From positions 62,001 to 126,000 of the forward strand of contig JBKBLG010000007.1 of the NCBI GenBank assembly GCA_046296295.1: a stretch of DNA of 64,000 nucleotides, given 5' to 3'. Under the pieces are notes generated by a model. It saw nothing but the letters and a program-made list of their open reading frames with translations, had not been told where the DNA came from and made no database searches. Shown here in pieces: positions 8,300 through 16,955 of this stretch; position 1 is the stretch's first letter; each line of letters begins with the position of its first letter. The DNA comes from UBA10646 sp046296295. GTDB taxonomy: Bacteria > Bacteroidota > Bacteroidia > Chitinophagales > Chitinophagaceae. Made by a program: the position numbers and the translations under genes.

Positions 8300-9460
8300 T
8301 TATCGAAGGTATCGTTCGCATTTTTTCCAATAACTAAAAAAGCTATTGAAATAACCTTGTACTTCAGGGAATAGCCAATCTCTACTTTCTTGTACACCCC
8401 GATAATGCTGCGTTGTAGGATGCTCCTTATACCAAATGGCACCAGCTTGTTGCTTAGTTACTTCTGTTTGTAATGCTTGAAAACTACCTACAAACACTTG
8501 TAGGTTTTTAATATTATCACGTGCTAATTGTAATATCCACATTAAAACCTTTTCACTAATAGGAAATTGTTCAAAATGCTGTGGTTCTAAAAGTAGTACT
8601 CTGTTACAATCATCCTTTGCATGCCATAACAGATCAAGATTGTAAGTATTGTATACAGCAACAGGTAACTGTGCCTGTAACGAAAGCGTATCACCTTGCG
8701 GTAAATGTGTTCTCAAAACTAGGGTTGTAGTTGCTTGCAAAGCCTCAGGAATAGCTAATTCAGCTAGGGCTTCGTAACTATTATTTAAATAACTCTTCAC
8801 TTGTTTAGAGCCTGTGTACTTGCTAATATTTTCTTGATTGGCGAAGTATTTTTTACTGCTAAAACTGCCTGCAACCCATTGCCAACTCAGCATATTACTA
8901 GCTACATCGCCATCTAAAAGATGAAAATACATCCATTGTGCGGGCAGTAACCAATGACTTTGCCCGATGTTACAAGTGAGCATAGCGGTATACATTCTTA
9001 CGTGGTTATGCATATAACCGATACGATACAAATTTTGAATACCTAAGTCTATCCCTTCAATACCAGTATTAGCCTCCACCACAGCGGTTGGTATTTTGTG
9101 ATGTTTATAGCGTTGTTGTTGTTGTTTTACATCGTTTAATACTTGCTTACCTATGCTTTGCCAAACACGTTGAAAGTACTCTCGCCATGCTAATTCTTGA
9201 ATTAGCTTTTCTGCTTCGTAAAATCTATACTTACCTAATACCACTTCACTAATTTGTGGAAGGCTCACTACACCTCGGGCTATGTAAGGCGATAAATACG
9301 TTACAGCCCCATTGATGAAGTTACGTGTTTTACTATACTTAACCGGGTCTATTAGGGCAATACGTTCTATTATTTGTTGGTAGCTGGTGGGGAACTGTAT
9401 ATCTATACCATCATTATCAGGAAATAATGTATCGCCATGATGCATTCTAGTTGTTGCCAT
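8300..9460 (-). CDS. photolyase-like FAD-binding protein, domain order reversed
   Basis: A 386-residue protein of the photolyase/cryptochrome superfamily. Residues of about 35-240 match the helical FAD domain: RNFINGAVTYLSPYIARG, the ELAWREYFQRVW segment, MHNHVRM, and the D.D.ASNMLSWQWVAGS core that holds FAD. In ordinary photolyases this domain is C-terminal. Here it comes first, and the last 140 residues (VLLLEPQHFEQFPISEKVLMW, shown only as key residues LLLEP..F...ISEK) resemble the alpha/beta antenna domain that is normally N-terminal. I infer a circular permutation. It is third in an operon with the flavin reductase and PhrB-like genes. Confidence 0.75.
   Translation of the reverse strand: MATTRMHHGDTLFPDNDGIDIQFPTSYQQIIERIALIDPVKYSKTRNFINGAVTYLSPYIARGVVSLPQISEVVLGKYRFYEAEKLIQELAWREYFQRVWQSIGKQVLNDVKQQQQRYKHHKIPTAVVEANTGIEGIDLGIQNLYRIGYMHNHVRMYTAMLTCNIGQSHWLLPAQWMYFHLLDGDVASNMLSWQWVAGSFSSKKYFANQENISKYTGSKQVKSYLNNSYEALAELAIPEALQATTTLVLRTHLPQGDTLSLQAQLPVAVYNTYNLDLLWHAKDDCNRVLLLEPQHFEQFPISEKVLMWILQLARDNIKNLQVFVGSFQALQTEVTKQQAGAIWYKEHPTTQHYRGVQESRDWLFPEVQGYFNSFFSYWKKCERYLR
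8694..8707 (+). repeat. CCTTRCGGYAAA repeat copy 9
   Basis: TTGC variant, antisense to the photolyase-like gene; encodes HLPQG in the inter-domain linker. Confidence 0.9.
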
Positions 9461-9477
9461 GGGTATATGTTTATAAG

Positions 9478-9978
9478 TTAAATACGTATTAAGCCATGCG
9501 TTCTAAGTGTATCAAGTGTAAGTGCATTACCATCGTTCACATTTTTAAAGTCTGTGAGTGTTCCCAGATAAAGCATGTGGTCAGGTGCGGGTACGCTCGG
9601 GTCATTTGCCTGTAAAGGCGTTAACGTAAAGTGCATATATGCAAGGGCTTCTTTGAGTACCCAAAAGCCTTTCCATGTACTTAGGAGTTGTCGCTTTTGT
9701 AGGCGTTGTATTTTATTGATGTTATGCCCTGATTGTTTTCCTAACATATCTACTAAGCGGTATTGATGCTCACTTAAAAGTTGCAAAACAATACTAGGGT
9801 TTTGCTGTACTAGTTGTAGCGATTTGGTGCCGTGGTATAACGCAATGATAAATTGTTTTGGTTGCATGCTTACCGCATTAGCATAGGTTATAATATGCAT
9901 ATTGTGTGCTGCATTGCCATCATAGGTACTGGTAGCATACACGGGTAAGTTGATGCGGTTCCACGGACGTTTAGGCAT
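9478..9978 (-). CDS. flavin reductase-like FMN-binding protein
   Basis: A 166-residue split-barrel flavoprotein of the flavin reductase-like family: RPWNRINLPVYATSTYDG, then NMHIITYANAVSMQP and FIIALYHGTKS. Members bind FMN or reduce free flavins. It overlaps the end of the PhrB-like gene by 8 bases and precedes the second photolyase-like gene by 17, so the three are surely co-transcribed. A role in supplying reduced flavin to the two photolyase-type proteins is an inference from this context. Confidence 0.82.
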   Translation of the reverse strand: MPKRPWNRINLPVYATSTYDGNAAHNMHIITYANAVSMQPKQFIIALYHGTKSLQLVQQNPSIVLQLLSEHQYRLVDMLGKQSGHNINKIQRLQKRQLLSTWKGFWVLKEALAYMHFTLTPLQANDPSVPAPDHMLYLGTLTDFKNVNDGNALTLDTLRTHGLIRI

Positions 9979-11473
9979 GGTGAAGTGCTTTGTCTAGTTG
10001 TTGTAAGAAACGCTCGGCATTGGTTAAGTGAATGTTACGTTTGGTCGCATCCATTTTATCGAGAGTGTTAACAAGCATGCCCAAGCGAGGATTTTTTGTA
10101 AAAAAAGTTCTATGCACATGCATGAAGCGCCAAAACAAACCATCCCAAGTTGTTTGCCATTCACCTTTCGGGAAATCACTCATTTTCATTAAATAGTTAC
10201 TACCACTGATATAAGGTTTTGTAGTCATAATGCCGCCATCGGCAAATTGGGTCATACCATACACATTAGGTACCATTACCCAGTCGTAACTATCTATAAA
10301 CAACTCCATAAACCAACGATATACTTCATCGGGGTCAAACTCACAGAGTAGCATAAAATTGCCCAACACCATTAACCGTTCAATATGATGGCAGTAACCT
10401 GTTTTAAGTAAGCGTTGAATAACAATATCAACTGGAGCAATGCCTGTAGTGCCCTTCCAAAAACTTTCAGGAATTTTTCTTGTGAAACCCCAATAGTTGG
10501 TAGTGCGTTGCTTGCGGCCTTCTTTCGCATATACAATTCGAATAAATTCTCGCCATCCAACAATCTGGCGAATAAATCCTTCTACTGAGTTCAGAGGTAT
10601 ATCATGCTTAGAAGCTTTAGCTAAAGCCGCATCGATAATTTCTTGTGGTTGTAGCAAGCCAATATTGAGCATTGGAGTAAGTACGCTATGATGCAATACA
10701 CTTGCTTTCATTACCATAGCGTCTTCATACAATCCAAATAGTGCAAATCTTTTCTCTAAAAAACCATGCAACCACTCCAAAGCATCTGGGCGTGTTACGG
10801 CATAAAATCCATCTTTTCCCCAGGGTGGGTTGGTATTACCGTAGTGGTTGCTAAAATGTGTATTTACGTAAGTGCGGGCCTCTTCAATAAAGGCATTGCT
10901 AGGTGCTTTTGGTAGGGCAGGTATGGGTTGCTTTGCAGGAAATTTTGCTCTATTATCGGCATCGAAAGTCCACTTGCCTCCTAATGGTTTATTATTCGGC
11001 GATACAAGCAAACCTCTTTGCTTACGTTGTGCAACATAAAAATCTGTTTGTAAATAGTGTTTTCTACCTTCAAAAAAATCGGTATCGCTGGTATTCAAAA
11101 AATTAGGGCTTTGGTATACCTTGCGGTAAATATTATGCTGCTTACAACTTGTGGCAATGCGTTGTTCCAGCCAATCATCAACCACATCGGCATAATGTAC
11201 TTCTGTAATGCCCTCGGTAGCAAGTTGAGCCAGCAACTGTTGAATGTGGTGTGTTGTTGCTGTAGCTGCAATGTAGCGTACTGTATAACCTAACTTACGA
11301 AGGTGGCTGCAATACCATTGCATACTAGCACGGTGTAGCACAATCTTTTGCTGATGAAACCGATATTGGCTAAAAAACAAGTATTCTTCTACCAATACAA
11401 CTGCTCGCTTTAGTTCAAGCGCCGGATGTTGCTCAAACAACTGATGTGGAAAAATGAGCGTAATAGCTTGCAT
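9971..11473 (-). CDS. PhrB-like photolyase/cryptochrome without Fe-S cysteines
   Basis: A 500-residue member of the DPRP/FeS-BCP class of photolyases, related to Agrobacterium PhrB. N-terminal Rossmann part LIFPHQLFEQHP; C-terminal FAD domain with HHIERLMVLGNFMLL, WVMVPNVYGMTQFADGG and TKPYISGSNYLMKMSDF. PhrB-type proteins hold a [4Fe-4S] cluster on four cysteines (in M-N-C-L, C-x2-C and C-P-F contexts). Here those places read APVDIV, SDFPKGEW and TTWDGLF, so all four are absent. It may repair (6-4) lesions or act as a sensor; loss of the cluster leaves this open. Confidence 0.85.
   Translation of the reverse strand: MQAITLIFPHQLFEQHPALELKRAVVLVEEYLFFSQYRFHQQKIVLHRASMQWYCSHLRKLGYTVRYIAATATTHHIQQLLAQLATEGITEVHYADVVDDWLEQRIATSCKQHNIYRKVYQSPNFLNTSDTDFFEGRKHYLQTDFYVAQRKQRGLLVSPNNKPLGGKWTFDADNRAKFPAKQPIPALPKAPSNAFIEEARTYVNTHFSNHYGNTNPPWGKDGFYAVTRPDALEWLHGFLEKRFALFGLYEDAMVMKASVLHHSVLTPMLNIGLLQPQEIIDAALAKASKHDIPLNSVEGFIRQIVGWREFIRIVYAKEGRKQRTTNYWGFTRKIPESFWKGTTGIAPVDIVIQRLLKTGYCHHIERLMVLGNFMLLCEFDPDEVYRWFMELFIDSYDWVMVPNVYGMTQFADGGIMTTKPYISGSNYLMKMSDFPKGEWQTTWDGLFWRFMHVHRTFFTKNPRLGMLVNTLDKMDATKRNIHLTNAERFLQQLDKALHHA
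11119..11131 (+). repeat. CCTTRCGGYAAA repeat copy 10
   Basis: TTGC variant, antisense to the PhrB-like gene, encodes IYRKV. Confidence 0.88.
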
Positions 11474-11521
11474 GTGTAGGTAAACAAACCCAGCTGTTTT
11501 TTGTTGCTACTATAATAAAAA

Positions 11522-12232
11522 ATGGCTATGGAAATATTGAAAGGCAAATACGTTTTAGTAGCTGGTGCCACCGGCGGTATTGGTAAGCAAGTTGTTAAAT
11601 TGTTGCATCAGAGCGGAGCAGTTGTGTACGCAGCAGGTCGTAACGAAACTATACTCCAACAAATAGGAAGCGAGTGGCAACTACCAGCCGATAGGTTGTT
11701 GGTGCTAGATGTTACGAAAGAACACCAAGTTGCACAAGCCATACAACATGTACCGCAAGTAGATATTCTTGTGAATGCGGCAGGTATTGGCATTATTAAA
11801 AGTATGGATACACTTACACTCGACGATTTTAATAAGAGTTTACAAGTGAACTTAGTAGGTACATTTAATTTAGTTAAAGCAGTTTTACCTCAAATGAAAG
11901 AGCGTAAAAAAGGGCTCATCATTAACATACCCGGCGTTTTAGGTAAGGTGCCAATGGCAGGTGCTGCAGCATACAGCGCCAGCAAATATGGTATTGTAGG
12001 CATGATGCAAAGTATCCGCGAAGAATTAAAACGAACCGATATACGCATTACTAACCTTTTTTTAGGCGGTGTAGATAGCCCTTTTTGGGATACGATAGAT
12101 TTGCGAGTACAACGCGATAAAATGATTGTTGCCGAAGAAGCTGCAAAAGCCATTTGGTTTTTATGCCAACAACCCAATAGCGGAGTAGTGAGCGAAATGG
12201 TATTACAACCCTTCAACCATCAAGCAATTTAA
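11522..12232 (+). CDS. short-chain dehydrogenase/reductase
   Basis: A 236-residue classical SDR. The NAD(P)-binding GATGGIGK is at about residues 15-22, LDVTKE and NAAGIG follow, and the catalytic motif YSASKYG (Tyr and Lys) is at about 155-160. The usual catalytic serine position reads NIPGVLG, with no serine visible there, which may affect activity. The substrate cannot be deduced. It is divergent from the photolyase operon. The start is at 11522; a second ATG two codons later is equally possible. Confidence 0.85.
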   Translation: MAMEILKGKYVLVAGATGGIGKQVVKLLHQSGAVVYAAGRNETILQQIGSEWQLPADRLLVLDVTKEHQVAQAIQHVPQVDILVNAAGIGIIKSMDTLTLDDFNKSLQVNLVGTFNLVKAVLPQMKERKKGLIINIPGVLGKVPMAGAAAYSASKYGIVGMMQSIREELKRTDIRITNLFLGGVDSPFWDTIDLRVQRDKMIVAEEAAKAIWFLCQQPNSGVVSEMVLQPFNHQAI

Positions 12233-12249
12233 TGGTGTTATAAATACCA

Positions 12250-12263
12250 CCTTACGGTAAATG
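12250..12263 (+). repeat. CCTTRCGGYAAA repeat copy 11
   Basis: Canonical copy, intergenic; a degenerate copy CCTTAAAGTAAATG follows 54 bases later (12304-12317). Confidence 0.9.
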
Positions 12264-12319
12264 AGATGCCGATGGTATTCATTTTATTTGTAACATCGTA
12301 TTACCTTAAAGTAAATGAC

Positions 12320-12733
12320 ATGATACAACGTTTTTTCACTGCATTGGTGTTGTTGGCCACGGTAATAGTAGCGAAGGCACAAGATGCTAAACCTGTTTGG
12401 GCTGTTATTAATGTACCACAGCTAAAATGTTGGGAATGCAAAGAACGCCTAGAAAAATACCTTGAAAGAGAAAAAGGAGGTACGAACGAAGGTGGTATTA
12501 CTCAGTATAAAATAAACCAGGCCGCCGGACAAATTCGTATTCAATACATACCTACACGTATTAGCTTAGACTATATCAGAACTGCCATAAATAATGCAGG
12601 TTTCGATGCCGATACCACCAAGGCCACTCCAGATGCCTATAAACTGCTACCGCCCAAATGCAAGCGTGCAGAAGATGGCGGTGGCCCCAAGCCGGGTAGT
12701 CCTTGCAAAATGGGACCAATGGATCGCCGATAA
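12320..12733 (+). CDS. exported HMA-like metal-binding protein
   Basis: A 137-residue protein with a signal peptide (ending VIVAKAQ) and one heavy-metal-associated-like domain: VINVPQLKCWECKERLEKYL carries the CxxC metal ligand pair, shown here as C-W-E-C. The fold continues with a beta strand around IRIQYIP and helix 2 near YIRTAINNAGFDAD. Unlike cytosolic CopZ it is exported and has a Cys/Gly/Pro-rich tail (PPKCKRAEDGG). It may bind copper or another soft metal in the periplasm. ATG 12320 is chosen over the longer in-frame start at 12266. Confidence 0.75.
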   Translation: MIQRFFTALVLLATVIVAKAQDAKPVWAVINVPQLKCWECKERLEKYLEREKGGTNEGGITQYKINQAAGQIRIQYIPTRISLDYIRTAINNAGFDADTTKATPDAYKLLPPKCKRAEDGGGPKPGSPCKMGPMDRR

Positions 12734-12761
12734 ACCTCTACATTATATTACCCCCTGAGAA

Positions 12762-12792
12762 GCACGTTACCACGCTTGTAACGGGCTTTTTT
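12762..12792 (+). terminator. rho-independent terminator
   Basis: A 9-bp stem with one mismatch (GCACGTTAC / GTAACGGGC), a 7-base loop and TTTTTT. The T-run leads directly into a repeat copy at 12793. Confidence 0.8.
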
Positions 12793-12805
12793 ATTTACCG
12801 TAAGG
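12793..12805 (-). repeat. CCTTRCGGYAAA repeat copy 12
   Basis: Canonical copy fused to the T-tract of the 12762 terminator. Confidence 0.9.
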
Positions 12806-12825
12806 TATTTCCCTTAAAATCGTAC

Positions 12826-12856
12826 TTGTGTATTTCGTACACAATAGCTACTTTTG
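12826..12856 (+). promoter_or_regulatory. Bacteroidota-type promoter for malQ
   Basis: TTG at 12826-12828, a 20-base spacer, then TACTTTTG at 12849-12856, matching TTTG-N20-TAnnTTTG. It lies about 95 bases before the proposed TTG start of malQ. Confidence 0.6.
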
Positions 12857-12951
12857 AATTTCTACATAACGATAGCTTGGTTAAATCAGGTGTAGCGTTA
12901 CTGTACGAAGAATTTAGTAGATTGATTTAACGACCCATAAAACAAAAAGTT

Positions 12952-15828
12952 TTGGCAACGAAACGTAACTCTACCAACACGGCTACTAAGGTATCTACAA
13001 CGGATGCTGCACCTTCTAAGAAAGCTGCACCTAAAAAGGCATCGCCTAAAAAAGCAGCAACTGCAAGTGAAAAATCATTAAAAAAGGTAGCTTCAAAAGC
13101 AATTGCAGCAACACCATCGGCAGGTGCATTACCCAAAGTAATTACCTTTTTATTGCGCTATGGCACCACCTATGGTCAGCAGCTTTTCATCACGGGTAAT
13201 CATCCAAGCCTCGGTGATAGCAATACCCAACAGGCACCAGTAATGACCTATATTAACGAGCAATACTGGAGTTTCACCATTACCGTTGAAGCCGATACTA
13301 GCTTCACGTACAACTACATTCTTCGCAATAGCGATGGTACTGAAAGCTTCGATTGGGGTAGCGATAAGCATATTGATACCGCTTTGTACGCTACGAATAT
13401 TGTAATTGTAGATAGCTGGAACCACGCCGGTTATTTTGAGAATGCCTTTTATACTGAGCCATTCCAAAAAATTCTATTAAAAAGAAAATCCCTTACGGTA
13501 AAACAAAATAAGCCCAAACAAGTAACTCACGAGTTTAGGGTGAAAGCACCATTACTGAACGATAATGAAACTATATGTATCGTTGGTGAAGGCACTAGTT
13601 TACAACAATGGAACACAGCCCAGCCCATTTTGTTACACAAAAAAGCAGGGGAAGCTTTTTATGTGGTATCCTTAGATTTGTCTAACGCCCCACTGCCTAT
13701 TATTTATAAATATGGGGTGTATAATGTAGCCGAAAAGCAGTTTGTGCGTTATGAAGATGGCAACAACCGTATGGTATGGGAAGCTGGGGCACAAGCCAAG
13801 CAAGTAATTGTGAATGATGGATTTGCAGTATTACCAACAACTCAATGGAAGGGTGCCGGCGTTGCTATCCCAGTTTTCAGCTTACGATCAGAAAAAAGCT
13901 TTGGTGTTGGTGAATTTACCGATCTGAAGTTGTTAGTAGATTGGGCTAAGCGTGTTGGATTGAAATTGGTGCAGATACTTCCTATTAACGATACAACAGC
14001 CAATAAAATATATACCGATAGCTACCCTTATTCGGCAATATCTGCCTTTGCCCTACATCCCATTTATTTGAACGTTGCACAAGTTGCCGATAAGGCCAAT
14101 CAAAGTATTGTAGCAGCCTATGCCAAACAACAACAAGCCTTGAACAGCTTGCAACAAATGGATTACGTGGCCACTATTGATACCAAATGGGAAATTATTA
14201 AGCGGTTGTACCCCTTACAAAAAGCAAAAACTTTCAAAAGCAAAGATTACCAAGCTTTTTACGCACAAAATAAGCATTGGTTAGTGCCTTATGCAGCTTT
14301 TTGTTACTTAAGAGATATCAACGGAACTTCCGATTTTAATCAATGGCCAGCGCATGCACAATACAGTGCCGAAGCTATTAACGCTTTAAGTGCCGAAGGA
14401 AGTACTGCTTACGATGCTATAGCTATACATTATTTTGTGCAGTATCACTTACACCTACAGCTTAAAGAAGCAACAGATTATGCACACGAAAATGGCATTA
14501 TTGTTAAAGGTGATATACCTATTGGAATTTACCGATACGGTGCCGATGCTTGGGTAGAGCCAGGTTTGTATCATATGAATGTACAGGCTGGTGCTCCGCC
14601 CGATAGCTTTGCCATAAAAGGGCAGAACTGGGGCTTCCCAACGTATAATTGGCAAGCAATGATGCAAGATGGTTTCGCCTGGTGGCGTAAGCGTTTTGAG
14701 CAAATGAGCCATTATTTCGATGCCTTTAGAATAGATCATATCTTAGGATTTTTCCGTATATGGAGTATACCTATCAACGCCGTTGAAGGTATTATGGGAT
14801 ATTTTGTTCCTGCTATTCCGGTGCACATCAACGAGTTGTACGAAAATGGTATTAGCTACAACTATTTCCGTTATTGTAAGCCATATATTACCGATCAGGT
14901 GTTATGGGAAGTGTTCGGTAACGATAGCGATACCGTTCGCAACGAGTTTGTAACTTTCGATGGCTTTGGTAATTATACTTTACGTCCAGAATTTGCAACA
15001 CAACGACAAGTCGAAAATCACTTTGCTAACCTTACGGTAAATGAATACAATAACCGTATTAAACAAGGTTTGTACGATTTAATTAGCAACGTTATTTTAT
15101 TTGAAGTAGAAGGAACCAATGCACAGCAGTTTCACTTCCGCTTTAACATGCAAAGCACAAGCAGTTATCGCTACTTAGATGCACATAGCAAGCAGCAGTT
15201 AGAGGCATTATATGTTGATTATTTCTTCCGCAGGCAAGATGAACATTGGCAAAAAGAAGCATTAGCCAAACTGCCAGCATTGAAACGTGTTACCAACATG
15301 CTCATTTGCGGCGAAGATTTGGGTTTAGTGCCTTCATGCGTACCCGATGTAATGAAGCAAAACGGCATTTTGAGTTTAGAAATTCAACGTATGCCGAAAG
15401 ATCCCAATCGTGAATTTTTCCATCCCAACGATGCGCCGTATTTAAGTGTAGTAACGCCAAGTACCCACGATATGAGCACCATTAGAGGTTGGTGGGAAGA
15501 AGATAGAAACTTAACACAACGTTTCTACAATAAAGAGCTAGGGCAGTGGGGCGAAGCTCCATTTTTCTGCGAAGCTTGGATTAACCGACTTATTGTAATT
15601 CAGCATTTGTATAGTCCTGCCATGTGGAGCATCTTTCAGTTGCAAGATTTGTTAGGTATTGATGCCGGTATTCGTGTTGAAAATCCGAACGATGAACGCA
15701 TTAATATACCAGCCGATCCTAAACATTACTGGCGTTATCGTATGCATTTAAGTTTAGAACAATTGTTGGCAAGCAACGATTTTAATAATGATATCGCAAG
15801 CTTAGTAGCACAAAGCGGACGTGCGTAA
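12952..15828 (+). CDS. malQ: 4-alpha-glucanotransferase with N-terminal CBM20 modules and basic tail
   Basis: GH77 amylomaltase that moves alpha-1,4-glucan segments in glycogen/maltodextrin metabolism. 958 residues. Residues 1-60 are a low-complexity Lys/Ala/Pro/Ser stretch (KKAAPKKASPKKAA) like a histone H1 tail. Two CBM20-like starch-binding domains follow (about 60-300), then GH77 with SYPYSAISAFALHP, the nucleophile in FRIDHILG, acid/base in CGEDLG and STHDMS. No ATG exists before about residue 98; TTG at 12952 is the best start (a stop lies 24 bases upstream). Three features are unusual: the basic tail, the TTG and two repeat copies. Confidence 0.88.
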   Translation: MATKRNSTNTATKVSTTDAAPSKKAAPKKASPKKAATASEKSLKKVASKAIAATPSAGALPKVITFLLRYGTTYGQQLFITGNHPSLGDSNTQQAPVMTYINEQYWSFTITVEADTSFTYNYILRNSDGTESFDWGSDKHIDTALYATNIVIVDSWNHAGYFENAFYTEPFQKILLKRKSLTVKQNKPKQVTHEFRVKAPLLNDNETICIVGEGTSLQQWNTAQPILLHKKAGEAFYVVSLDLSNAPLPIIYKYGVYNVAEKQFVRYEDGNNRMVWEAGAQAKQVIVNDGFAVLPTTQWKGAGVAIPVFSLRSEKSFGVGEFTDLKLLVDWAKRVGLKLVQILPINDTTANKIYTDSYPYSAISAFALHPIYLNVAQVADKANQSIVAAYAKQQQALNSLQQMDYVATIDTKWEIIKRLYPLQKAKTFKSKDYQAFYAQNKHWLVPYAAFCYLRDINGTSDFNQWPAHAQYSAEAINALSAEGSTAYDAIAIHYFVQYHLHLQLKEATDYAHENGIIVKGDIPIGIYRYGADAWVEPGLYHMNVQAGAPPDSFAIKGQNWGFPTYNWQAMMQDGFAWWRKRFEQMSHYFDAFRIDHILGFFRIWSIPINAVEGIMGYFVPAIPVHINELYENGISYNYFRYCKPYITDQVLWEVFGNDSDTVRNEFVTFDGFGNYTLRPEFATQRQVENHFANLTVNEYNNRIKQGLYDLISNVILFEVEGTNAQQFHFRFNMQSTSSYRYLDAHSKQQLEALYVDYFFRRQDEHWQKEALAKLPALKRVTNMLICGEDLGLVPSCVPDVMKQNGILSLEIQRMPKDPNREFFHPNDAPYLSVVTPSTHDMSTIRGWWEEDRNLTQRFYNKELGQWGEAPFFCEAWINRLIVIQHLYSPAMWSIFQLQDLLGIDAGIRVENPNDERINIPADPKHYWRYRMHLSLEQLLASNDFNNDIASLVAQSGRA
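13491..13503 (+). repeat. CCTTRCGGYAAA repeat copy 13
   Basis: Canonical copy encoding LTVK in the linker between the two CBM20-like domains of MalQ. Confidence 0.88.
15030..15043 (+). repeat. CCTTRCGGYAAA repeat copy 14
   Basis: Canonical copy encoding LTVNE inside the GH77 domain. Confidence 0.9.
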
Positions 15829-15829
15829 G

Positions 15830-15843
15830 CATTTGCCGTAAGG
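15830..15843 (-). repeat. CCTTRCGGYAAA repeat copy 15
   Basis: CGGC variant right after the malQ stop, 18 bases before the 15862 hairpin. Confidence 0.9.
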
Positions 15844-15861
15844 CATATATAGCATGATGTG

Positions 15862-15882
15862 TGGGGCGCCGAAGGCGCCCCA
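15862..15882. terminator. perfect 9-bp GC hairpin, GAA loop
   Basis: A stem of nine GC-rich pairs (TGGGGCGCC/GGCGCCCCA) with a GAA loop, followed by TTTGTTTT. It terminates malQ. Confidence 0.75.
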
Positions 15883-15920
15883 TTTGTTTTACTATCTTTT
15901 TCTGGCCTTATTTTGCAACT

Positions 15921-16952
15921 ATGCAATTGTATTATTGGCAGTCTAACATGCCGTTCGAATATCCATTTACCATTAGTGGCGGTCGTACTAAAACACATCA
16001 ACCAGCATTGGTAGTAGCCCTACAATTAGGGCCTTTTATTGGCTTTGGCGAAGCACCTGCCATTGCGTATTACGATGTTACGGTAGATAGTATGATAGCC
16101 GATATTGTAGCTAAGCAAAAAATGATTGAAAAATTTGCCTTTACAGAGCCTGGCAGATATTGGCATTATTTGCATCACCTACTGCCGAAAAATCCATTTT
16201 TGGTTTGTGCTTTAGATATGGCAGCATGGGATTTGTTTGGTAAAATGAAAGGTAAGTTGCTTTACCAATTATTTGACACAACTTTTGAACAGCATATTGT
16301 AACAGATTATACCATTGGTATTGATACTATTGATGCAATGGTGGCTAAAATGAAAGCAAAACCTTGGCCTATCTATAAAATTAAGCTAGGTCATGCCGAT
16401 GATATTGCCATGGTAGCGGCCTTACGGCAAAATACAAACGCTGTTTTTAGAGTTGATGCCAATGCTGGTTGGACACGCGATGAAGCCGTTGTTAAAATTC
16501 CGCAACTGGCTGCTTTAGGCGTAGAATTGGTAGAGCAACCCCTAGCGAAAGATGATTGGGAGGGAATGGCCATGTTAAAAGCATTATCGCCATTGCCACT
16601 TATTGCAGACGAAAGCTGCGTATTTGAACAAGATGTAGCAAAATGTGCAGATTATTTTCATGGTATTAATATTAAACTCACCAAGTGTAGTGGCATTACC
16701 CCAGCATTGCGAATGATTGAATCAGCAAAATCGCTTGGCCTAAAAGTAATGATGGGCAGTATGAATGAGAGTATCATCGGTTCTGCTGCAATTGCTCATT
16801 TTATTCCGCAACTAGATTATGTAGATATGGATGGACCATTATTGCAAACAAAAACCAATGGTACAGGCTTAAGCATAGATGCTAATGGTTTCGTTCGTTT
16901 TAGTGGTAATGTAGGTTTAGGCGTTGAAGCTATTCCTCCTCAACAGTTATAG
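15921..16952 (+). CDS. L-Ala-D/L-Glu epimerase (enolase superfamily)
   Basis: A 344-residue dipeptide epimerase of the mandelate racemase/MLE type that interconverts L-Ala-D-Glu and L-Ala-L-Glu in murein peptide recycling. Key residues: YKIKLG with the K-x-K base, metal ligands in VDANAGW, VEQPL and IADES, the second lysine in INIKLTK, and MGSMNES plus DMDGP, which mark the Ala-Glu epimerase subgroup. The start at ATG 15921 is chosen because the upstream open frame runs into the terminator hairpin. murB follows after 3 bases, a cell-wall pair. Confidence 0.85.
   Translation: MQLYYWQSNMPFEYPFTISGGRTKTHQPALVVALQLGPFIGFGEAPAIAYYDVTVDSMIADIVAKQKMIEKFAFTEPGRYWHYLHHLLPKNPFLVCALDMAAWDLFGKMKGKLLYQLFDTTFEQHIVTDYTIGIDTIDAMVAKMKAKPWPIYKIKLGHADDIAMVAALRQNTNAVFRVDANAGWTRDEAVVKIPQLAALGVELVEQPLAKDDWEGMAMLKALSPLPLIADESCVFEQDVAKCADYFHGINIKLTKCSGITPALRMIESAKSLGLKVMMGSMNESIIGSAAIAHFIPQLDYVDMDGPLLQTKTNGTGLSIDANGFVRFSGNVGLGVEAIPPQQL
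16420..16432 (+). repeat. CCTTRCGGYAAA repeat copy 16
   Basis: CGGC variant encoding LRQN in the epimerase. Confidence 0.85.
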
Positions 16953-16955
16953 TAC

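Noticed and set aside
15861..15920. Upstream start of the epimerase at 15861
   Set aside because: It would begin inside the malQ terminator hairpin and add a non-family extension.
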